NCBI GenBank assembly: GCA_041684965.1
Contig: JAWLGR010000003.1
Coordinates: 296,716-360,715 of the forward strand
Length of the DNA: 64,000 nucleotides
Reading direction: 5' to 3'
From: Mariniphaga sp041684965
GTDB lineage: Bacteria > Bacteroidota > Bacteroidia > Bacteroidales > Prolixibacteraceae
The notes under the pieces are model-generated. The model saw only the letters and a list, made by a program, of their open reading frames with translations. It was not told the origin of the DNA and did no database searches. This document shows, piece after piece, positions 17,779-25,467 of this stretch. Both the position numbers and the translations under genes were made by a program. Positions within the stretch are counted from its first letter, which is position 1, and every line of letters begins with the position of its first letter.

Positions 17779-19050
17779 ATGAAAACGAATATGAATTCCA
17801 GAGAACAATTTCTAAAGACAATAAATCACTTACAACCAGACCGGGTAGTTATTGATTTGGGTGCCACATCGGTGACCGGCATCCATGTGCAAACAATATC
17901 ACGATTACGCAGGCATTTTGGTCTGCAACGTAAACCCATTCGTATCATCGAACCCCTTCAGATGCTTGGGGAAGTCGGTTGGGAACTAATTGATTCTATA
18001 GGTATCGATGTAATTGGTGCATGGGGAAAAAACAACATATTCGGATTTCATAACCACAGTCCCTATAAGGAATGGAAAACTCCCTGGGGCCAACGGGTAA
18101 TGGTGCCATTAAATTTTAATGTTACTTACGATGAAAATGGAGATGTTTTAATGCATCCCGAAGGTGACATATCACTGCCCCCTTCAGCACGTATGCCTAA
18201 AGCAGATTTCCGGTTTAAGTCAGTTATACGTCAGAAACCTATCGTGGAAGAAGAATTGAATGTGGAGGATAACCTGGAAGAATTCAGGCTGATAACCGAT
18301 AAAGAACTGGAACACTGGCGGATTGAAGTTGATAAGGCATATTTTTCAGGGAAAGCTGTTATTGCTGATTTTGGTGGAACAACTCTAGGAGATACTGACA
18401 TGATTCCCGGTATGCAGCTTCGACACCCCAAAGGATTGCGCGATGTGGCTGAATGGTATATGAGCGTTACCAGCCGCCCCGAATACATCAGAAAAATATT
18501 TGAAAAACAAACTGAGATTGCATTAGAAAACCTAAGCCGGATTTATTCGGTGACTGGCAATAAAATTAGCGTAGTATTTATAAGTGGTAAGGATCTGGGA
18601 ACCCAGGATTCAACATTCTGTTCATTGGATCAGTTTGAAGAAATATGGTTACCATATTACAAAAAAATAAATAATTGGATCCATCAAAATACCCAGTGGA
18701 AAACATTTAAACATTCCAGTGGACCGATAGAGCCATTTTTAGATGGGATCATCAATGCAGGATTTGATATTATTAATCCGGTGCAGCTGGAAGCAGCAGG
18801 AATGGATCCAACAAAATTGAAAGAAAAATATGGACGTAATTTAGTATTCTGGGGGGGAGGTGTCAACACTCATACTATTTTGCCTTTGGGTTCACCAATG
18901 CAAGTGCGGGAAGACGTACTTAGAAATTGTGAGATTTTTATGAAAAATGGAGGGTTTGTTTTTAGTGCCATTCATAATATACCGGCAAATGTCCCTGTTG
19001 AAAATATTGTTGCCATGCTTGAAGCAATCCAGGAGTTTAACGGCAGGTAA
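17779..19050 (+). CDS. Uroporphyrinogen decarboxylase family protein
   Basis: A 423-residue protein of the UroD/MtaA superfamily (TIM barrel). Recognisable blocks are NSREQFLKTINHLQPDRVVID at the start, a central ADFGGTTLGD, then KHSSGPIEPFLDGIINAG and FWGGGVNTHTILP at the C-terminal face. It is longer than haem-pathway HemE and lacks its typical N-terminal arginine cluster. It more likely belongs to the corrinoid/methyltransferase-like branch common in Bacteroidota, of unknown substrate. No corrinoid protein gene lies nearby. The ATG at 17791 (MNSREQF) is an equally good start. Confidence 0.75.
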   Translation: MKTNMNSREQFLKTINHLQPDRVVIDLGATSVTGIHVQTISRLRRHFGLQRKPIRIIEPLQMLGEVGWELIDSIGIDVIGAWGKNNIFGFHNHSPYKEWKTPWGQRVMVPLNFNVTYDENGDVLMHPEGDISLPPSARMPKADFRFKSVIRQKPIVEEELNVEDNLEEFRLITDKELEHWRIEVDKAYFSGKAVIADFGGTTLGDTDMIPGMQLRHPKGLRDVAEWYMSVTSRPEYIRKIFEKQTEIALENLSRIYSVTGNKISVVFISGKDLGTQDSTFCSLDQFEEIWLPYYKKINNWIHQNTQWKTFKHSSGPIEPFLDGIINAGFDIINPVQLEAAGMDPTKLKEKYGRNLVFWGGGVNTHTILPLGSPMQVREDVLRNCEIFMKNGGFVFSAIHNIPANVPVENIVAMLEAIQEFNGR

Positions 19051-19175
19051 TTTATTGAAATTTTATCTTGTTCAATTCAGTGTCACAACCAATTATGTTC
19101 AAATTAAATGAAAAGATTATAAATCAATAAAACCTGCCTTAATATTTCCGGCCAGGTAAAATCCAATAATAAAGC

Positions 19176-19206
19176 TTTGGCTTTCGGATTGAAAGTTATA
19201 ATTTAG
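19176..19206 (+). promoter_or_regulatory. Promoter of the hexokinase gene
   Basis: TTTG (19176-19179), a 19-base spacer and TAATTTAG (19199-19206) match the Bacteroidota consensus except for one base in the -7 box. The ATG follows 24 bases later. Confidence 0.55.
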
Positions 19207-19230
19207 CCTAATTGAAAAAAATAAATAATT

Positions 19231-20514
19231 ATGAATGAAGCACAACAGTTTTTGAAGAAGCACCAGTTAACCGCTGATAATTTAGACATTAACGACCTGG
19301 TTAAGGATTTCTTAAATGAAATGAATGCCGGTTTAAAAGGTGAGGACAGTTCCCTCATTATGATTCCAACTTATATTGAAGCAGATAAAGAGCTGATTCC
19401 TAATCTGCCGGTCATTGCAGTTGATGCCGGAGGTACTAATTTCCGCATAGCCAAAGTACACTTCGACGACAATATGCAGCTGATAGTTTCCGATTTAAAG
19501 AATGGAAGAATGCCTGCTGTTGATAAAGAATTATCGAAAGAAGAATTTTTCCGGGCAATGGCTGCATTCTTTGAAGAGCATAAAGACTATTCCGATAAAA
19601 TTGGGTTCTGCTTTTCCTATGCAGTTGAAATTTATCCAAATAAGGATGGCAAACTACTGGAATGGAGTAAAGAAATAAAAGCACCTGAAGTTATTGGACA
19701 AATAGTGGGAGAAAATCTGCTCAAAGCTATGGGTACACCAAATAAGCATGTCGTTCTGCTTAACGATACTGTAGCTACATTATTGGCAGGTCAGGCTGCA
19801 ACAGCTGGTAAAACCTACGATACCTACATAGGGTTCATCCTGGGAACAGGAACAAATACCTGCTACATAGAATACAATAAAAACATAACCAAAGCACCTG
19901 ACCTTGACAAGGAAAAAACCCAGATTATAAATATTGAATCCGGTAATTTTGGCAAAATACCCCGTACCGATATCGATCTGCTCTATGATACCCAAACAAA
20001 AAATCCAGGCCGATATTCTTTTGAAAAGATGTTTGCCGGTGGTTATTTTGGTGGTTTATGCACTACTGCTTTGCGTGTAGCAGCAAACGAAGGGGTTTTT
20101 ACTGAAAAATCAAAATACAACGTAAAAGAGCTACAGGAGCTTTCATCCGAAGAAGTTAACAAATTCGTGCTGGGTATCGACTTAAATGAAAACCCTCTGG
20201 CAAAGGCACTTTCAACTGAGGAAGATGCTTCGTTCGCGGCAAAGATTATTGACGCACTAATCGAACGGGCAGCAAAACTGGTAGCGGCAAACCTGGCTGC
20301 TGTAATCCTTAAAACTGAAAAAGCCAAATCGGCAGAAAAACCTGTTCTGATGACAATTGAAGGAACTACTTTTTACAAATTAAAGGACTTTAAGAAAATG
20401 TTTGAGAATTACCTTCAGGAATTCCTGTCAGGTGACAACGAACGTTATTACGATATAGTGGAAGTAGAAAATTCCAGCCTTATTGGTGCTGCTATTGCCG
20501 GCATTGTCAATTAA
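19231..20514 (+). CDS. Hexokinase, eukaryotic type
   Basis: A 427-residue sugar kinase of the eukaryotic hexokinase family rather than the bacterial glucokinase or ROK families. Motifs in order are VIAVDAGGTNFRIAKV (phosphate 1), CFSYAVEIYPNKDGKLLEWS with the sugar-binding region, VVLLNDTVATLLAG (with the catalytic Asp in LNDT), GFILGTGTNTCYIE, and NIESGNFGKIP. It phosphorylates glucose and probably other hexoses in the cytosol, feeding glucose-6-phosphate to pgi about 5 kb away. It is monocistronic with its own promoter and a strong hairpin after the stop. Confidence 0.9.
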   Translation: MNEAQQFLKKHQLTADNLDINDLVKDFLNEMNAGLKGEDSSLIMIPTYIEADKELIPNLPVIAVDAGGTNFRIAKVHFDDNMQLIVSDLKNGRMPAVDKELSKEEFFRAMAAFFEEHKDYSDKIGFCFSYAVEIYPNKDGKLLEWSKEIKAPEVIGQIVGENLLKAMGTPNKHVVLLNDTVATLLAGQAATAGKTYDTYIGFILGTGTNTCYIEYNKNITKAPDLDKEKTQIINIESGNFGKIPRTDIDLLYDTQTKNPGRYSFEKMFAGGYFGGLCTTALRVAANEGVFTEKSKYNVKELQELSSEEVNKFVLGIDLNENPLAKALSTEEDASFAAKIIDALIERAAKLVAANLAAVILKTEKAKSAEKPVLMTIEGTTFYKLKDFKKMFENYLQEFLSGDNERYYDIVEVENSSLIGAAIAGIVN

Positions 20515-20526
20515 CACAAATTTTTA

Positions 20527-20559
20527 AGCCCTGTCAGGAATTACTGTTCTGACAGGGCT
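20527..20559 (+). terminator. Hairpin after hexokinase
   Basis: AGCCCTGTCAG (20527-20537) and CTGACAGGGCT (20549-20559) form a perfect 11-bp stem with an 11-base loop, 12 bases after the stop. The following tract GATTTCTT is only weakly T-rich. It may terminate or protect the 3' end. Confidence 0.7.
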
Positions 20560-20700
20560 GATTTCTTAACATTATCCGAACTTCTTACAACTTTAATCTC
20601 CATTTTTTATTCTAATCTTTTTTGATAATTTCTTCCTTAATTTTTAATCCCATTGAACGCAGTGTCAAAGGAATTGACTTACAATACACAATCATTGTGA

Positions 20701-20734
20701 ATTAAGGTAATTGGTGAATTAAGGTAATTGGTGA
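20701..20734. repeat. Two tandem copies of a 17-bp unit
   Basis: The unit ATTAAGGTAATTGGTGA occurs twice without gap (20701-20717 and 20718-20734). Part of the unit edge (GTGA) also precedes the first copy. It lies in non-coding DNA. Confidence 0.85.
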
Positions 20735-20814
20735 GTCAATGTTCACTTCCATGTAATAAAACCAAGGTAGAATACACAGTTAATCATGATTAGGATGGAT
20801 CTATTTTTTAAAAA

Positions 20815-20857
20815 GTTTTAAAAATTAAAACAGAAAAGGGCAGCTCATCAGCTGCCC
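20815..20857 (-). terminator. Terminator of the candidate sRNA
   Basis: GGGCAGCT and AGCTGCCC form a perfect 8-bp GC-rich stem with a 4-base loop (GATG). On the minus strand it is followed by TTTTCTGTTTTAATTTTT. The T-rich tract exists only on that side, fixing the direction of transcription. Confidence 0.8.
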
Positions 20858-20903
20858 TCAAATGTTAACCCCCAAACACACAAGCAATACAGAACGTATT
20901 GCA
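20827..20903 (-). ncRNA. Candidate small RNA, about 75 nt
   Basis: On the minus strand a consensus promoter (see next entry) is followed by a compact transcript. It has a 5' hairpin GCAATAC/GTATTGC (20902-20896 with 20890-20884, 5-base loop), then a G-rich single-stranded stretch (GTTTGGGGGTTAACATTTGA). Last is a perfect 8-bp terminator stem GGGCAGCT/AGCTGCCC (20857-20850 with 20845-20838) and a U-rich tract from 20837 down. No reading frame of useful length fits. The layout of promoter, 5' stem-loop, exposed linker and terminator hairpin is that of a trans-acting sRNA. I cannot match it to a named family from memory. Confidence 0.65.
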
Positions 20904-20906
20904 CTA

Positions 20907-20937
20907 CAAATGTAAAAAACCTTTTTTCAATTCCAAA
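20907..20937 (-). promoter_or_regulatory. Consensus promoter of the candidate sRNA
   Basis: On the minus strand TTTG (20937-20934), a 19-base spacer and TACATTTG (20914-20907) match the Bacteroidota housekeeping consensus at every defined position. The predicted start, near 20900-20903, coincides with the 5' hairpin. Confidence 0.75.
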
Positions 20938-21200
20938 AAAACTTTCTTCTTTTTTCCTAAAAAATTTACTTTTTTTATTAACCGGATTAGCTACAGATAT
21001 AAAAAGGTTTTGTTTTGCGGTTTTTCATCATTTACAAATTACATCCGAAATTTGGATTCCGGTTATTCTGCTGTATGATTTTAAACAGAAGCTGAAATTA
21101 CAATGAAGAACTCATCTGATTGTCCCTGCCTTGACTAGACAAAATCAAAAAAATAGTAACCATAATCTTCAAGGAAAGCTCAGTCGATTATTCTCAAAAC
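20938..21200. other. Remainder of the gene-free stretch between hexokinase and glpD
   Basis: The stretch is AT-rich with poly-T and poly-A runs. Apart from the -33 side of the sRNA promoter I see no gene, repeat or strong hairpin. Confidence 0.5.
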
Positions 21201-22763
21201 TTATTCTTCAAAAAAATAATTTTTAGCCACCGAATTAAATTCTTGAATCTCACGTTTTACCCATTTCCTGCCCATACCCAGTTCTTTTGCCATTAATTTT
21301 GCCACTTCAGGTGCCAGGCGAATACCTTCTCTTGCATCAAGAAACAGTACCCTGGTGCGGCGGGCGAGAACATCTTCAACCTTACGGGCCCATTCTTCCC
21401 GCACAGCCCATACAACCTGCGCTTTTTGAATCTGTAATTTTTCGCTTAACCATCCTTTCCATCTTTTTTCTTCTTCACCAATTGTTAATATTTTTTCTTT
21501 ATCCAATCCGTACGAAGCCATTGGATCGTTGGCAGCATCAATGTCCATCCTGTATCCATGGACCGGCAGGTGATGTGTAATGCACTCCCGTTCAGGAAGT
21601 CCTCCCAGCATGATAGCTTTATCAATGGTATCTTCAGCCATTCTCCGGTATGTAGTCCATTTACCTCCTGTTATTGTAATTAAACCGGAAACAGAAACTA
21701 AAACTCTATGACCCCGTGAAATTTCCCTGGTGGCCTTTTTATCACCTTCAGGCTTCGCAAGAGGCCTCAATCCGGCAAATACACTTCGTACATCTTTTCG
21801 TTCAGGCTGCTTTACCAGGTATTTACCGGCTGTTTTTAACAGAAAATCAATTTCCGAATCGAGGGCCACAGGCTCAAGCGAACGGCTTTCAAGTAGTGTA
21901 TCAGTTGTGCCAACAATAACATGATTGTACCACGGAACAGCAAACATTACCCTTCCATCTGCGGTTTGAGGCACCATAACAGCATAATTGCCCGGCAGAA
22001 ATTCTTTACCTAAGATCAAATGGATTCCCTGGCTTGCAGTTATCATTTCAGGTGCTCCGGGTTCATCCATTTGAATAACTTCATCTGCAAAAACACCGGT
22101 TGCATTAATTACTACTTTTGATTTAATCTGAAATTCTTCACCCTTTTCCAGGTCGGCTGCCACAACTCCATTTATCAGATTATCCTCCTTTAGAAGTTTA
22201 ATAACCCTGCAGTAATTTACTACAGTTGCACCATAGTCGACTGCCGTCCTTGCAAGGGTTATGGCCATTCGTGCATCATCAAATTGTCCATCCTGGTATA
22301 TTACCCCCCCTTTCAATCCATCCCTGCCAACTGCAGGTAACGCTTCAATCGCCTCCTCTCTCGACAGATGCCTGGAAGGTCCCAATCCCAGAGTTCCTGC
22401 CATCAGGTCATAAACTTTCAGTCCGGCTGTATAAAATGGGCCTCCCCACCAGTCGTATGTGGGAATAACAAACGATTGATTTGTCACCAGATGGGGAGCA
22501 TTCCTGAACATCAAACCCCGTTCTTTCAGCGCTTCCAATACCAGGGAAACGTCCCCCTGCTGAAGGTAGCGTACTCCACCATGCACAAGCTTAGTGCTGC
22601 GACTGGAGGTTCCTTTCGAAAAGTCACTTTGCTCAAGCAGCAATGTTTTAAAACCTCTTGAAGCTGAATCGACTGCACATCCCAATCCTGTTGCACCGCC
22701 ACCAATTACAACTACATCCCATTCTTTCTTATGGATTCCTTTCAAAATTATTTTCCGCTCCAT
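21201..22763 (-). CDS. glpD: FAD-dependent glycerol-3-phosphate dehydrogenase (GlpD/GlpA type)
   Basis: A 520-residue flavoprotein that oxidises glycerol-3-phosphate to dihydroxyacetone phosphate and passes electrons to the quinone pool at the inner membrane. The N-terminal FAD fold is WDVVVIGGGATGLGCAVD, followed by SSRSTKLVHGGVRYLQQG. Further conserved blocks are VPWYNHVIVGTTDT and SGLITITGGKWTTYRRMAE. The ATG at 22763 (MERKIILKG) is preferred: the 16 residues added by the ATG at 22811 are unlike the family. It is 85 bases downstream of glpK and most likely co-transcribed with it. Confidence 0.94.
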   Translation of the reverse strand: MERKIILKGIHKKEWDVVVIGGGATGLGCAVDSASRGFKTLLLEQSDFSKGTSSRSTKLVHGGVRYLQQGDVSLVLEALKERGLMFRNAPHLVTNQSFVIPTYDWWGGPFYTAGLKVYDLMAGTLGLGPSRHLSREEAIEALPAVGRDGLKGGVIYQDGQFDDARMAITLARTAVDYGATVVNYCRVIKLLKEDNLINGVVAADLEKGEEFQIKSKVVINATGVFADEVIQMDEPGAPEMITASQGIHLILGKEFLPGNYAVMVPQTADGRVMFAVPWYNHVIVGTTDTLLESRSLEPVALDSEIDFLLKTAGKYLVKQPERKDVRSVFAGLRPLAKPEGDKKATREISRGHRVLVSVSGLITITGGKWTTYRRMAEDTIDKAIMLGGLPERECITHHLPVHGYRMDIDAANDPMASYGLDKEKILTIGEEEKRWKGWLSEKLQIQKAQVVWAVREEWARKVEDVLARRTRVLFLDAREGIRLAPEVAKLMAKELGMGRKWVKREIQEFNSVAKNYFFEE

Positions 22764-22848
22764 ATAGTTCAATTTTTGGAAAAAACAATGTAAGCCTGTT
22801 ATTCTGCTCACGCTCTGATTTATAGTGCTCTCCTGTTAACGATCCTGT

Positions 22849-24342
22849 TTATCTTACCTCATACCATTGTTTGCTTCTTTCCACTGCCTTTCTCCAGTTT
22901 GCAATTGCATCTCTGACATAGGTATTATTTTCATCCGGTTCAAAGCAGCGTTCTGTTTTCCACTTTCTCTTCAGCTCCTGCATATCCCAGAAACCTGTTG
23001 CCAGTCCGGCAAGGAATGCAGCTCCCATGGCGGTTGTCTCCGTGATTTGAGGCCGGATAACCTTTGTATTTATGGCGTTAGCCTGAATCTGCAAGAGCAG
23101 ATTGTTAACAGAAGCCCCGCCATCAACACGTAATTCCTGCACTTTAATTCCTGAATCTTTCTCCATGGCCTCTATTACTTCCATAGTACGAAATGCTATT
23201 GCTTCAAGTGCTGCCCTGGCAATATGAGCCTTCCTGGTATCCCTGTTAATTCCGATAATAGTACCTGCAGCATACTGGTCCCAATGAGGTGCCCCCAATC
23301 CTACCATTGCAGGAACAAATGAAATTCCTCCATTGTCTTTTACCTCTAGTGCAAGGTTTTCAATTTCTGCCGAAGTTTGTATAAATCCCATCTGATCCCT
23401 CAGCCACTGCACTACTGCCCCTGCAATGAAAATGCTTCCTTCAATTGCATAGGTTGTTTTACCATCAATTCGCCAGGCAATGGTGGAAAGCAAATTGTGA
23501 TTGGAATCAACAGGTTTACTTCCGGTGTTCATTACCACAAAACACCCTGTCCCGTAGGTATTTTTAACCATACCCTTCTCTGTGCACATTTGCCCAAACA
23601 GGGCAGCCTGCTGGTCACCGGCAATCCCTGCAACAGGGATTTCAGCACCTAAAATATCCTGTTTCGTGGTACAGTATACCTCACTGCTTTGCCTTACCTC
23701 CGGAAGCATGTTTGTGGGAATGCTTAAAATAGCCGCCAACTCATTATCCCACTCCAGCGAATGGATATTAAACAACAGGGTACGACTTGCATTGGAAACA
23801 TCTGTCACATGTGTCTTTCCTCCGGTGAATTTCCATATCAGCCAAGAATCAACCGTTCCAAATGCCAGCTTTCCGGCCTCCGCCATCTTTCGTGCACCTT
23901 CGATGTTATCAAGTATCCATTTAATCTTTGTTCCGGAAAAATAAGCATCGGGAATCAAACCTGTTTTCTCCCTAAAAATACTTTCCAGACCATTCCGTTT
24001 CAATTCGTCGCAGATGCCAGCGGTTCTCCTATCCTGCCATACAATAGCATTGTAAATTGGCTGGCCGGTTTCTCGGTTCCAAACCAACGTTGTTTCCCGC
24101 TGATTGGTTATCCCAATGCCTGCTATTTCATCCATTGATAAACCACGGTTGTTAATAACCTCTTTGGTTACTTCTAACAGGCTTTCCCAAATCTCCGGGG
24201 GATTGTGTTCCACCCAACCCGCACAGGGATAAATTTGTGCGAATTCTTTCCTGACGGTGCCTGCAACAGCTCCCGATTGATCGAAAAGAATCGCACGGTT
24301 ACTGGTTGTCCCTGAATCGAGTGCAAGAATAAATTTATGCAT
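22849..24342 (-). CDS. glpK: Glycerol kinase
   Basis: A 497-residue FGGY-family kinase that phosphorylates glycerol to glycerol-3-phosphate. Conserved blocks are LALDSGTTSNRAILFDQSG, NQRETTLVWNRETG, the FGGY signature part GGISFVPAMVGLGAPHWD, and LRVDGGASVNNLLLQIQ. Full length. With glpD it forms a catabolic glycerol operon, but no glycerol facilitator (glpF) is adjacent. gpsA is divergent. Confidence 0.97.
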   Translation of the reverse strand: MHKFILALDSGTTSNRAILFDQSGAVAGTVRKEFAQIYPCAGWVEHNPPEIWESLLEVTKEVINNRGLSMDEIAGIGITNQRETTLVWNRETGQPIYNAIVWQDRRTAGICDELKRNGLESIFREKTGLIPDAYFSGTKIKWILDNIEGARKMAEAGKLAFGTVDSWLIWKFTGGKTHVTDVSNASRTLLFNIHSLEWDNELAAILSIPTNMLPEVRQSSEVYCTTKQDILGAEIPVAGIAGDQQAALFGQMCTEKGMVKNTYGTGCFVVMNTGSKPVDSNHNLLSTIAWRIDGKTTYAIEGSIFIAGAVVQWLRDQMGFIQTSAEIENLALEVKDNGGISFVPAMVGLGAPHWDQYAAGTIIGINRDTRKAHIARAALEAIAFRTMEVIEAMEKDSGIKVQELRVDGGASVNNLLLQIQANAINTKVIRPQITETTAMGAAFLAGLATGFWDMQELKRKWKTERCFEPDENNTYVRDAIANWRKAVERSKQWYEVR

Positions 24343-24396
24343 TTTCCCACTGATTATTCCGCATATAGTTCCTTGAAATTACAACAATTCAGTGAA

Positions 24397-24430
24397 TTTG
24401 AAGAAATGTTTGACAAACTTCTTATTTTTG
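24397..24430 (+). promoter_or_regulatory. Promoter of gpsA
   Basis: TTTG (24397-24400), 22 bases, then TATTTTTG (24423-24430), a full -7 match. The ATG at 24451 is 20 bases downstream. An earlier in-frame ATG at 24337 lies upstream of this promoter and is not expected to be used. Confidence 0.6.
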
Positions 24431-24450
24431 CAACCGGGAAATTTAATGAA

Positions 24451-25449
24451 ATGAATATAAAAACAGATAAGATAGGCATTATCGGTAGCGGGACCTGGGC
24501 AACTGCCCTTGCAAAAATGCTGCTCGAAAATGTAAGCGAAATTAACTGGTTTTTCAGGAAAAAGGACACCATTGAAGTTTTTAAGGAACTTAAAAATAAT
24601 CCCCGTTACCTCCAAAGTGTGGAATTTGATTTAAACCGGATTCATTTGTATAACAACATCGTTGATATAATAAAGGATTCGGATATAATAATTTTAGCTG
24701 TTCCCTCAGCATTTCTGCCCGACATCCTTAAAAAAGCAAGAAAATATCTTAGTAAAAAACACATTCTGTCAGGAATTAAAGGAATCATTCCAAAAGAAAA
24801 TTTACTGGTTTTAGAATATCTGAATAAAAATTTCAATGTGCCTTATGAAAACATGGGCGTTATTGCAGGCCCTTGTCACGCAGAGGAAGTTGCACTAGAA
24901 AAACTATCCTACATTACAATAGCATGTAAGGACGAGGTAAAAGCGGCAAATTTTGCGCGTCTGATTCACAGCAACTACATTTATACCTCAGTTTCCGATG
25001 ATATCTGGGGCACTGAATATGCTTCGGTAATCAAAAATATTGTTGCCATCTGTGCAGGGATTGCACATGGGTTGCGATATGGAGATAATTTCCAGGCTAC
25101 CCTGGTTTCAAATGCTATCCGGGAAATCAAACGGTTTGTAGATACAGTTCACCCCATCAGCCGCGATATAAAGGATTCAGCTTACCTGGGCGATCTGATG
25201 GTTACAGTTTATTCACAGTTCAGCAGAAACCGCTTATTGGGAACCATGATTGGAAAAGGCTATTCAGTAAAAAATGCCTTCCTGGATATGAACATGGTTG
25301 CCGAAGGCTATTATGCCTCAAAGTCAATACATGAGATCAACAAAAAATTTAAGGTAGAACTGCCCATCTGCGAAACCGTTTACCGCATTTTATACGAAAA
25401 TGCAGCGCCAAAAAATGAGATAAAACAGCTGTCAATGAAACTAAGTTAA
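24451..25449 (+). CDS. gpsA: NAD(P)H-dependent glycerol-3-phosphate dehydrogenase
   Basis: A 332-residue biosynthetic enzyme that reduces dihydroxyacetone phosphate to sn-glycerol-3-phosphate for phospholipid synthesis. The Rossmann motif IGIIGSGTWATALAKML is at the N-terminus; GVIAGPCHAEEVAL and the catalytic region EYASVIKNIVAICAGIAHGL are intact. The start at 24451 is set by promoter position and by homology of the N-terminus. It sits divergent to glpK, placing the anabolic and catabolic glycerol-3-phosphate enzymes back to back. Its 3' end converges with pgi, 18 bases apart. Confidence 0.94.
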   Translation: MNIKTDKIGIIGSGTWATALAKMLLENVSEINWFFRKKDTIEVFKELKNNPRYLQSVEFDLNRIHLYNNIVDIIKDSDIIILAVPSAFLPDILKKARKYLSKKHILSGIKGIIPKENLLVLEYLNKNFNVPYENMGVIAGPCHAEEVALEKLSYITIACKDEVKAANFARLIHSNYIYTSVSDDIWGTEYASVIKNIVAICAGIAHGLRYGDNFQATLVSNAIREIKRFVDTVHPISRDIKDSAYLGDLMVTVYSQFSRNRLLGTMIGKGYSVKNAFLDMNMVAEGYYASKSIHEINKKFKVELPICETVYRILYENAAPKNEIKQLSMKLS

Positions 25450-25467
25450 CCTAAATCCTGCATTCAC

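Noticed and set aside
17448..17808. Two overlapping minus-strand frames of 65-76 codons before the UroD-family gene
   Set aside because: They overlap one another, have no motif, and one runs into the UroD-family coding region.
22849..24342. Complete glycerol uptake operon
   Set aside because: No glpF-like channel or other transporter gene is adjacent to glpK and glpD.
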